DNA of 64,000 nucleotides from Altericroceibacterium indicum (GTDB taxonomy: Bacteria; Pseudomonadota; Alphaproteobacteria; Sphingomonadales; Sphingomonadaceae): NCBI RefSeq assembly GCF_009828105.1, contig NZ_WTYQ01000002.1:1-64000 (forward strand), given 5' to 3'. The number at the start of each line of letters is the position of its first letter. Position 1 is the first letter of the stretch. The notes beneath the pieces were generated by a model that was not told the DNA's origin, searched no databases, and worked only from the letters and a program-made list of their open reading frames with translations. The translations under genes and the position numbers were made by a program. Shown piece by piece: positions 8,502 through 16,384 of the stretch.

Positions 8502-9248
8502 ATGCAAGACCTCAACTCTGCTCAATCTCCGCTGCCCCCGCTTATCGCGGTTGTGGGCTGCGATGGTTCGGGCAAATCCACTGTTACTGAAGAGCTAAAA
8601 AAGTGGCTAAGCACGCAGGGGCCAACCCAGATATGCCACCTTGGTAAGCAGTCCGGCAACATTGGCAGGCGTATCGCACGATTGCCACTGCTTGGGAAAC
8701 GCCTCGACAAATCAATTCATTCCAAGGCCCAGAAAGCACAGGTCGGTGACGGCCCCAAATGGCCCGAAGCCACAGTCATCTGGCTGTTTTCAATGCGCCG
8801 TGTACGCCGCTTTGCCCGCATGATGCGCTTACGCCGCCAAGGCTTTACAATCATTGCAGATCGGTTTCCTCAGCTAAGCACACCCGGCCCAATGGACGGG
8901 CTCGGCCTTGCCAATGCCAAGCGTGGGGGGGCAGTTGCCCTGCTCGCCAGAAAAGAGCGGCAAAGCTATGAAGCGATGGTAGCGAACCGGCCCGATCTGG
9001 TTTTGCGCCTGAATGTATCACTGGAAGTCGCCCTGGCCCGCAAACCCGATCACCGCCCCTCCTCACTCGCGCGCAAAGTCAACGATGTGCCCAAGCTGAG
9101 CTTCGGAGCGGCACCCATAGTTGATATCAATGCTGACCAGCCACTTGAAGATGTTCTTGCTCAGGCGAAGGCGGCAATCGCTGATATGCTAGCGGCCAGA
9201 GAAAACTCAGCGGCAGATAACGTTTCCAATATGGAAATTGCTGGCTGA
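8502..9248 (+). CDS. P-loop kinase, thymidylate-kinase-like (second of tandem pair)
   Basis: A 248-residue paralogue of the preceding gene, with Walker A GCDGSGKS at 19-26 and ADRFPQLSTPG in place of TDRYPQAELAG. The two genes are 39 bases apart. Its stop overlaps the start of the flippase gene (TGATG), so these are translationally coupled. The tandem duplication suggests two related phosphorylation steps or a heteromeric enzyme, but nothing in the sequence decides the substrate. Confidence 0.65.
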   Translation: MQDLNSAQSPLPPLIAVVGCDGSGKSTVTEELKKWLSTQGPTQICHLGKQSGNIGRRIARLPLLGKRLDKSIHSKAQKAQVGDGPKWPEATVIWLFSMRRVRRFARMMRLRRQGFTIIADRFPQLSTPGPMDGLGLANAKRGGAVALLARKERQSYEAMVANRPDLVLRLNVSLEVALARKPDHRPSSLARKVNDVPKLSFGAAPIVDINADQPLEDVLAQAKAAIADMLAARENSAADNVSNMEIAG

Positions 9249-10606
9249 TGAAAGCCTTGAAAGTCAAGGAATGGTTCGCTGATGGGGTATTGCGTACGAT
9301 TATACGTAATGCGTGGTATTTAGCCTCCAGCAAGCTTGTCGGTGCACTACTTGGATTGATTGCACTGGCCTGCGCAGGTCGTGGGCTAACGCCGGCGCTG
9401 TTTGGTACGCTGGTGCTGATCCACGCCTATGCCAACGGCGTGGGGGCCGTGGTGAAATTCCAGACATGGCAGCTCATCGTCCGGTTTGGTGCACCAGCTC
9501 TGGCCAGAGGTGATGTTGATGAATTGCGCGATGCCACCGGGTTTGCTTTTGGCCTGGATATCGTCAGCGGCCTTATCGGGATGGCTGGCGGCCTGATCCT
9601 TCTGCCATTTCTTGCGCATAGCTTTGGTATCGGCTCAGAAAACCTCGGCATCGCGATGTTTTATTGCACTCTCATCCCGACAATGATCGCCGCCACCCCC
9701 ACCGGCATCCTGCGCGTACTCGACAAATTTGATCAATTGGCCGCCCAGCAATTGGTGACTCCCCTCATTCGATCAATCGGCGCAGCGATCACCTATTTTG
9801 GAGATTTTGGCTTCGTCGGTTTTGTGCTGACCTGGTATATTGGTGATCTGGCCGGAGACTTATGTCTGTGGGTGATGTCAGTGCGCGAGCTGCGCCGCAA
9901 GGGTATCCATAAAGCGCTGCATCCCGGCCTCTTAGGTCCGGCAAAACGGCTGCCTGGTGCATGGAACTTTGCCTGGACAACCAATGTGTCCCATTCGATC
10001 TGGGCGGCATGGGGACCGATCAGTAATCTCATTGTCGGTGCCCTTCTAGGCCCGGCAAGTGCTGGCTTGTTCAAAGTCGCCGCGACCTTCTTTGATTCTG
10101 CCAGCAAACCCGCCGATTTGATGAGCCGTAGTTTTTATCCGGAGATCATGCGGCTCGACCCGACTGGCCAGCACCCTTGGCAATTGGCCATCCGCAGCGC
10201 CTTCATTTCAGGTGCGATTGGGTTTCTGATCTTGCTGCTGGTGATGGTAGGCGGCGCACCATTGATCGGTCTGGTCTTTGGTAAACACTATATCGAAGCG
10301 TTTGATCTATTGCAGTTGATGACCGTGTCACTGATCGTAACAATGGCCAGCTTTCCGCTCGAATCCCTGCTCTTCATGGCGGGGCGCCAGCGCTCTGCCA
10401 TGTTCGCGGAGGGCGCTGCAGTCTTATGCTATGCAGGTTTTCTGGTAGCCCTGACCCATCTGTTTGGCCTCAACGGTGCAGGCTTTGCCTATATTGTCGG
10501 AATTTGTCTCAAAACGCTGTTTATGCTCATCCCGACCATCTGGGCTTATCGCAAGCGACATACGCTTTCGCACCTCATCGCAAGCCAATCCGGTCAAACG
10601 TCATGA
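9248..10606 (+). CDS. Polysaccharide/oligosaccharide flippase (MOP superfamily, Wzx-like)
   Basis: A 452-residue integral membrane protein with about 12 to 14 hydrophobic segments spread along its whole length. The N-terminal segment (LVGALLGLIALACAGRGLTPALFGTL) is typical of lipopolysaccharide-type flippases in the MOP superfamily. Such proteins move lipid-linked glycans across the inner membrane. The gene overlaps both neighbours (TGATG upstream, ATGA downstream), which places it in a tight operon with the kinases and the CHAD-like gene. No glycosyltransferases are in the cluster, so the transported glycan cannot be inferred. Confidence 0.8.
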   Translation: MKALKVKEWFADGVLRTIIRNAWYLASSKLVGALLGLIALACAGRGLTPALFGTLVLIHAYANGVGAVVKFQTWQLIVRFGAPALARGDVDELRDATGFAFGLDIVSGLIGMAGGLILLPFLAHSFGIGSENLGIAMFYCTLIPTMIAATPTGILRVLDKFDQLAAQQLVTPLIRSIGAAITYFGDFGFVGFVLTWYIGDLAGDLCLWVMSVRELRRKGIHKALHPGLLGPAKRLPGAWNFAWTTNVSHSIWAAWGPISNLIVGALLGPASAGLFKVAATFFDSASKPADLMSRSFYPEIMRLDPTGQHPWQLAIRSAFISGAIGFLILLLVMVGGAPLIGLVFGKHYIEAFDLLQLMTVSLIVTMASFPLESLLFMAGRQRSAMFAEGAAVLCYAGFLVALTHLFGLNGAGFAYIVGICLKTLFMLIPTIWAYRKRHTLSHLIASQSGQTS

Positions 10607-11436
10607 ATGATGCCACCTCCCGCCAGACATTTTCCCCTGAAACACTGGATGCGCTCTTCGAAGCGGTCGATACAGATGATATTGTTGACCCGGTTGTTAG
10701 CCTGCCCAACCCGGTGCCGATGGCCTGTACCAGCCAAACTATGCGCGCATGCCTCGATCTGTGCTTGCAGTTCTGGCGTGAAGGTGCGGTTCGGTCTGAC
10801 ATGATCGGGCTCACCAATACTCTGCTTCAAAAGGGCGATTTGTCAGGCAAGGAGCGTGTTCGCTACAAACATATCCGGGCAAGATACAAACATTTGCGCT
10901 TTGCCTTGGTCCTCTATGGCCAGCGCCATAAGGCCCCTTTTCTGTTTCGTTGCACGGTAGCGGTAATGGGGCACCTTCAGGATGCTTTCCGCAATCACCA
11001 AAGCCGGACAACGGCTGCGTATGCCTTGTTACTGAGAGTATTGCTCAGTTGGCCGGTATGGCTGGCAGTCCAGCGTGAAATGGAAACGGTCAAGATGGAT
11101 AGCGAGCAGGGCTTCCTAACCTTTAGGCAAGCCGAATTCCAACGACTTGCCGAATGGCTGGAAAGCGGAACGCTGACCGCTCATCGCTTTCACACAATCC
11201 GCAAGATTATCAGCCGTCAGGTGTCATTCTACGACACGATGAGAACCCTTGCCCCCAATGAACAACTCTATCGCATGTCTCGCTTTCTCAGTGCCATCAA
11301 TGGCTTGATGGGCAGTATGCACGATGAATTGGTGGAGCAGGCTGGGAGAGGCCAGCGCGATTATCGACGAGATGATGTGCTGATGCCTATGAATATTCGC
11401 TCAAGATTGGATGAACTAATCGCTCAGTTCGGATAA
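10603..11436 (+). CDS. Uncharacterised protein with CHAD-like C-terminus
   Basis: A 277-residue protein from the ATG at 10603, chosen because it overlaps the flippase stop as ATGA. No signal peptide or membrane segment is seen. Two stretches resemble halves of a CHAD helical domain: RYKHIRARYKHLRFALVLYG (about 106-125), and FHTIRKIISRQVSFYDTM followed by a small-residue/HDE segment (LMGSMHDELVEQ). CHAD domains bind polyphosphate through conserved basic helices. The match is weak, and the protein may be an unrelated helical family. Its operon partners suggest an envelope role. Confidence 0.5.
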   Translation: MNDATSRQTFSPETLDALFEAVDTDDIVDPVVSLPNPVPMACTSQTMRACLDLCLQFWREGAVRSDMIGLTNTLLQKGDLSGKERVRYKHIRARYKHLRFALVLYGQRHKAPFLFRCTVAVMGHLQDAFRNHQSRTTAAYALLLRVLLSWPVWLAVQREMETVKMDSEQGFLTFRQAEFQRLAEWLESGTLTAHRFHTIRKIISRQVSFYDTMRTLAPNEQLYRMSRFLSAINGLMGSMHDELVEQAGRGQRDYRRDDVLMPMNIRSRLDELIAQFG

Positions 11437-11612
11437 GGCTTCTCAGTCCAGACGAGCGCTTTCTCGGCCTAAACTACAGATATTACGAAGATTTTTGACA
11501 ATCTTCACACAATTAAAAAATCTGCTCAACTGTGTCAGATAATGCCCCCTCCGCCGTCGAGTAATCAGAGGCCGCGAATATTGCGGCACGGCTTGATGCG
11601 GGGAATCACGAG

Positions 11613-12572
11613 GTGCGGGGAGTTTTCAAGAGTGCGCTGGCCAGCGTTCCCAGATGGGGAATGGCTGTAGCTGCTGCAATTTGCACATCTCTATGGCCAG
11701 CCCATGCCCATGCAGAACAGACTCAAAGCCACAGAGAGGTGCTAGAAAGGCACCTAGCAGGACCAGATGGCACCATCATGATCGTGGCCCACCGGGCTTG
11801 CTGGATCGGCACTTCCGAGAATAGCATCGCAGCAATTCATGCTTGCATCACTGCCGGTATCGACATGGTCGAACTGGATGTACGCATGACCAGCGATGGT
11901 GTGCTGGTGCTGATGCACGATGCAACGGTTGACCGCATGACGGAAGGGACCGGTCAGCTTTCAGACTTAAGCTGGGCACAATTGCAAAAGCTGCACCTTC
12001 GTGCAGATCGTGGACACGGTACCCCGCTTACGCAAAACCGCATCCCCACTTTCGAAGACGCCTTGCGCGCGGCGAAGGATCGTATCCTCATCAACATTGA
12101 TGCGAAAACCGATAGGATCGAGGATATCCTCGCTGTGGTAGACAAGGTTGGCAGCCGGGCGCAGGTGCTCTTCAAGGCAGAAGCGCCGGTCGATCACATC
12201 CGCGCAAAAGCACCATGGATCGATCAGGTGCATTTCCAGCCGATCATACGCCAGCCTGCCATGCAGAAAGATCCAGCCGCTATAATCGCCAGCTATGACA
12301 CGATTGGGCCGGTCAGCTATGAAATCGACATCAAGGATCAGGCCTTCACGCCGGTTCTAACGCCGCTGATTGATGCCCGTTGTGCACGCTATTGGATCGA
12401 TACGCTGGCGGGGCGTGCCTATGATGATGATGTTGCCATCAGAGACCCGGATCGGGTCTGGGGCCGCCTGTTTGCCCATGGCGTTAATGCGATCCAGACA
12501 GACGCTCCCCTCGAGCTCAAAGCCTATATCGAACGGACCGGCGCCAAAGCACGTAGCTGTTCGCCGCCTTAG
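11613..12572 (+). CDS. Secreted glycerophosphodiester phosphodiesterase (GDPD)
   Basis: A 319-residue GDPD-family protein with an N-terminal signal sequence (hydrophobic MAVAAAICTSLWPAHAHA, cleavage near residue 34). The TIM-barrel signature is present: VAHRACWIGTSENS with His60, Arg61 and Glu69, then MVELDVRMTSDGVLVLMHD with the metal ligands and second His. The family hydrolyses glycerophosphodiesters to glycerol 3-phosphate and an alcohol, here in the periplasm. A second, diverged GDPD lies at 15476, with a TonB receptor gene between them. A TTGACA at 11495-11500 may be part of its promoter, without a convincing -10. Confidence 0.85.
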   Translation: MRGVFKSALASVPRWGMAVAAAICTSLWPAHAHAEQTQSHREVLERHLAGPDGTIMIVAHRACWIGTSENSIAAIHACITAGIDMVELDVRMTSDGVLVLMHDATVDRMTEGTGQLSDLSWAQLQKLHLRADRGHGTPLTQNRIPTFEDALRAAKDRILINIDAKTDRIEDILAVVDKVGSRAQVLFKAEAPVDHIRAKAPWIDQVHFQPIIRQPAMQKDPAAIIASYDTIGPVSYEIDIKDQAFTPVLTPLIDARCARYWIDTLAGRAYDDDVAIRDPDRVWGRLFAHGVNAIQTDAPLELKAYIERTGAKARSCSPP

Positions 12573-12649
12573 GCACTGCGGCGCCTGCCATCACTCAAAC
12601 ACCTGAATTTTCATAACATTGCTTCTCAATGGACGGGATTACTGTACCT

Positions 12650-15382
12650 ATGAAACACAAAATTACGTTTCACCAGGCTGTTGCAGCCTGCGCACTCATC
12701 GCCGGTTTCGCTGCCACGCCACTCCATGCTGAAACCACTAAAGACGACCCAAAAGCAGGCAAAGAGGGAGATCGTGAGAACACGATCGTCGTCACCGGAT
12801 ATCGCTCTTCCAATACGGCGACCATTGAAGCCAAGCGCAATGCCACCGGCATCACAGATTCCATCGCGCAGGATCAGGCAGGTTTGCTACCTGATCTGAC
12901 CATTGCGCAGGTTGCCCAGCGTATTCCCGGCGTCGCTCTGGTGCCTGACTTTGGCACGTCGAACGACCGTTCACCCGATCTGGCAGAAAGTGTGCTGATC
13001 CGCGGCATGGGTTCGAGCTATAATCTTGTGACCTTCGATGGCCTCCCCCTCGCCACGACTTCGCAAGACAGCCGTGGTGCGCGGATCGAATTGCTGCCGC
13101 CTTCCTTCATCAGCCGCATCGATGTGGTGAAGACGATCACCGCCAATCTCGACCCTCATGCTTTGAGCGGCCAGTTGGACCTGATTACTGCCAGTGCCTT
13201 TGACACGAATGAAACGTCGCTCATCACACGCGCGTCGATTGGCGACAATTCCGCCGCTGGTAGCAATGATGTGAAGCAGGGTAAGAACCTGCGTGCTGAT
13301 GCCACTTTCAGTTCCCCTTTCGGCCAGAACAAGGATTTCGGGATTGTCGTTTCCGGCTCCTTCTCACGCTTTTATTCGAGCAATTATGACCAGAAGCCGG
13401 GAGCCGTCGATAATAGCTACCGCCTGTATGACCGTGATACGAACAAGGAAATCAGCGATTATAACGATCTGAGCAACACCAACGGCTATTCCGCTGCGTC
13501 GCGTAACCAGATCTTCGTTTATGATGACAAGGTGACCCGTGCCTCGGGTATCGTGAAGCTGGAATATAATCCCAGTGAAGCAACTTACGCATCCATTTAC
13601 ACTGGCTATTTCTACCAGAAGGAAGATGAGGTCCGTAACGAATATCTGGCGTCTGCCGATACCGGCAGCGCTCCGCTCGATCAGACGGCAACGTCGGGCA
13701 CTTGGGCCAAGGGCAAAACAGCACTTGGCTATTCGCACCAGCCACAGAAGCGTGAAACCTTTGTGGTTTCCGGTATTCTGGACCAGCAAATGGGAGACAA
13801 TTTTGCCGCGCATCTGCGTGCCACACATTCGCGGGCCCGGCTCAACACCATCCGTGACCGTTCAAAATTCAGCATGAACAAGAACACCGCTGATGGCGCT
13901 TTCTCTTACGATTTAAGCGCTGGCTACCCGGTACTTTCATTTGATGATCCGGATTATGACAATGATCCAGCCAATTATCTCGAAGGCTATATTCAGCATA
14001 TCACACAGCGTGCCGCTCAAAATCTGACCTTCTTCGGTGGGAATATCGACAATAATTTCGGTCGCAATGAAACCGGCCTTGGGTTCAACATTGGTGCAAG
14101 CTTCCAAACGACCGATCAATCATACGATCAAGGGCGTGTCGGTGGCCTGCTGCTCGATGCGAATGGTGACAAGCGGACGATGGAAGATTTCGTCCGGCCG
14201 ACCCGCTTGAAGACAACCGACCCTAATGTCGATTTCCTGTTTATCGATGATGCAGCCTATCGCGATGCATGGATTGCTGCTGGCTACCCCAATACAGGAG
14301 ATGACAGCGACACGGATATTTCAAGCGACTATCAGTTGAATGAAAAAGTCTACGCTGCCTATGCAGAAAGCGACTACAAGACTGATAATCTCTACATTCG
14401 CGCAGGCCTGCGCTTCGATTCCACCAAGAACAAAATCGACCTGTGGGCACAGGATGATAATCTGCCCGCAGAACCCAATGATGCCGCCCAATATGTCCGC
14501 ACGCATCGTGAAGCGGATTACCACTATCTCCTGCCATCAGTGATCGCGAGTTACGATTTCGGCAGCGGCGTGATGCTCCGCGCAGGATATAGCAAGACCA
14601 TTGGCCGCCCGAATTTCTCTTATTACGCGATCAGTGAATCCATCGGCTTGCCTGAAGATAGCGACGAAAATTACATCAGCATCACACGTGGCAATGCCGA
14701 TCTCAAACCTCGGACATCAAACAATTTTGATGCTTCGCTGGAATGGTACCCTTCAACGGGCAGCATGTTCTCGGTTGCAGCTTTCTATAAGGATATGAAG
14801 AACCTCATCTTCATGCAGAATATCACCCAGGACAATTACGAATATAAGGGTGAGCTTTATACTGCCCGTATCAATACGCCGATGAATTCGCAGAGCGCTT
14901 CATTGAAGGGGGTAGAACTGTCAGCCCGGCAGGATTTCCGCGATATCGCTTCGGGCTTCTTCAGCAATTTTGTTGCCTCGGCCAACGCCACATTCATTCA
15001 GGGTAAGCAAACTGTTGTTCAGGGCGATGAATCCATTCGCCATGTGGACGGCCTGGAAGCGCAGCCCAAATATCTCGCCAATGCCACGCTGTCTTATGAA
15101 AATCGGTCCTTTGGTGCCTCAATCGCTTACAATTACGTTGGTGATTATCTGAAGTCGATCAATGAGGACTCTGAAGCCTTCGATATCTTCAGCAAGGGAC
15201 GCGGTGAGTTTTCAGCACAAATGCGGTGGGAAGCACTGGATGGCGTGACTTTCATTCTTGAAGGGCAGAACCTCACCAAATCTGAGATTGAATATTATCG
15301 CAAAATGCCAACCGGACGGCTGCTCGCAGAGCGAAGCCAGAAAGGCCGTGTGATCTGGCTTGGTGTCAACGCTCGCTTTTGA
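12650..15382 (+). CDS. TonB-dependent outer-membrane receptor
   Basis: A 910-residue receptor from the ATG at 12650 (MKHKITF); an in-frame ATG at 12629 is also possible. The signal peptide ends near AATPLHA. A TonB box-like ENTIVVTG follows. The plug carries IAQVAQRIPGVAL, ESVLIRGMGS and the long SRIDVVKTITANLDPHALSGQLDL segment typical of the carbohydrate/sphingomonad TBDT group (the segment after DVVKT is often GG.VDL). The C-terminal barrel ends with an aromatic residue (WLGVNARF). It sits between two GDPD genes, so the imported compound may be a phosphodiester or its product; this is inferred from position. Confidence 0.88.
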   Translation: MKHKITFHQAVAACALIAGFAATPLHAETTKDDPKAGKEGDRENTIVVTGYRSSNTATIEAKRNATGITDSIAQDQAGLLPDLTIAQVAQRIPGVALVPDFGTSNDRSPDLAESVLIRGMGSSYNLVTFDGLPLATTSQDSRGARIELLPPSFISRIDVVKTITANLDPHALSGQLDLITASAFDTNETSLITRASIGDNSAAGSNDVKQGKNLRADATFSSPFGQNKDFGIVVSGSFSRFYSSNYDQKPGAVDNSYRLYDRDTNKEISDYNDLSNTNGYSAASRNQIFVYDDKVTRASGIVKLEYNPSEATYASIYTGYFYQKEDEVRNEYLASADTGSAPLDQTATSGTWAKGKTALGYSHQPQKRETFVVSGILDQQMGDNFAAHLRATHSRARLNTIRDRSKFSMNKNTADGAFSYDLSAGYPVLSFDDPDYDNDPANYLEGYIQHITQRAAQNLTFFGGNIDNNFGRNETGLGFNIGASFQTTDQSYDQGRVGGLLLDANGDKRTMEDFVRPTRLKTTDPNVDFLFIDDAAYRDAWIAAGYPNTGDDSDTDISSDYQLNEKVYAAYAESDYKTDNLYIRAGLRFDSTKNKIDLWAQDDNLPAEPNDAAQYVRTHREADYHYLLPSVIASYDFGSGVMLRAGYSKTIGRPNFSYYAISESIGLPEDSDENYISITRGNADLKPRTSNNFDASLEWYPSTGSMFSVAAFYKDMKNLIFMQNITQDNYEYKGELYTARINTPMNSQSASLKGVELSARQDFRDIASGFFSNFVASANATFIQGKQTVVQGDESIRHVDGLEAQPKYLANATLSYENRSFGASIAYNYVGDYLKSINEDSEAFDIFSKGRGEFSAQMRWEALDGVTFILEGQNLTKSEIEYYRKMPTGRLLAERSQKGRVIWLGVNARF

Positions 15383-15475
15383 TGCCCCCTGGCAGCTTGG
15401 GCCGGACAGATATGATCTTGTCCGGTCCACTGTGCACAAGCGTCAGCACCCGCACGTGAATTTCAGGATATTACA

Positions 15476-16357
15476 ATGACCAGAAAGATCCCAAAACGCA
15501 GCCTGTTTGTCATGGCCACCTGCGTCACACTTATGGCGGCGACACCGGCATTGGCTGAACCATTTTGCGGCAACACTGCGCGGATTGCCGAACTGGAGCA
15601 GCAACGGAATAATCCTGCAGGGCCGGTGATGCTTGCATCCCACCGTGCCGGCCATTTGAAAGCTCCGGAAAACTCGCTTGCCGCTGTCGACGAAGCGGTC
15701 GCCGCCGGAGCAGACTTTATCGAGATTGATGTGCGTGTTTCAAGCGATGGGGTCCCCTTCATCATGCATGACAGCACCGTCACCCGCACTACCGGCGCGC
15801 AAGGCACGGGCGAGGATATGACCTATGCCGAACTCCGCAAACTGCGGCTGCAAGGCAGTGACGAACCGCCACCAACCCTGCTGGAAGTGCTGCGGCACAG
15901 CTGTGGCCGGGTGCTGGTTATTCTGGATATGAAGACGGACCGCATCGCTCCGGTGGTGGCCACTGTCCAAGGGTTGGGGATGCTCGATCAGGTGCAGATG
16001 TTTGACGATGACAGCAACGTGCTGCGCGCCAGCCGGCAAATTGCGCCACAACTGGAGGTGATGACACGGCTACGGGTCGGCCGAAAGCTTGATGAAATAG
16101 ACCGTGGCCTTGCGCCCGTTCAGATCGTTCATGGCGATCCTCAATCTCTTACCCCAGAGTTCCAGCGCAAGATTAAGCAAATTCCTGCACGTATCTGGGC
16201 CAATGCGTTGGGTGATACTGACGAGGCAATGGCCTCGGGTGCTAAAGACACTTGTGCCAAGCTCAATGAGCTGACCGGAATGGGCGTATCTGTTATCCAA
16301 ACCGACTACCCTGCCCTTTTGCGCCAGACGCTGCATCGCTGCAGGGACATGAAATAA
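15476..16357 (+). CDS. Secreted glycerophosphodiester phosphodiesterase (second)
   Basis: A 293-residue GDPD-family protein. The signal peptide spans about residues 1-25 (FVMATCVTLMAATPALAEP). Catalytic signatures are LASHRAGHLKAPENS and FIEIDVRVSSDGVPFIMHDST, with the HR, E, E/D and second H residues all present. It ends 27 bases before the convergent TonB receptor gene. A 7-bp hairpin (CCGGACA/TGTCCGG, 15402-15425) lies between the upstream receptor gene and this one and may modulate read-through; it lacks a T-run. Compared with the GDPD at 11613 it is shorter and only distantly similar. Confidence 0.85.
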   Translation: MTRKIPKRSLFVMATCVTLMAATPALAEPFCGNTARIAELEQQRNNPAGPVMLASHRAGHLKAPENSLAAVDEAVAAGADFIEIDVRVSSDGVPFIMHDSTVTRTTGAQGTGEDMTYAELRKLRLQGSDEPPPTLLEVLRHSCGRVLVILDMKTDRIAPVVATVQGLGMLDQVQMFDDDSNVLRASRQIAPQLEVMTRLRVGRKLDEIDRGLAPVQIVHGDPQSLTPEFQRKIKQIPARIWANALGDTDEAMASGAKDTCAKLNELTGMGVSVIQTDYPALLRQTLHRCRDMK

Positions 16358-16384
16358 TTCGAGCTGCTGGGGTGTCGATCCTGT

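Noticed and set aside
11495-11523. TTGACA-based promoter for the first GDPD gene
   Set aside because: The -35 is perfect but no acceptable -10 lies 16-18 bases downstream.
15402-15425. Hairpin between the TonB receptor and the second GDPD as a terminator
   Set aside because: Seven base pairs and no T-run; mentioned only as a possible modulator.
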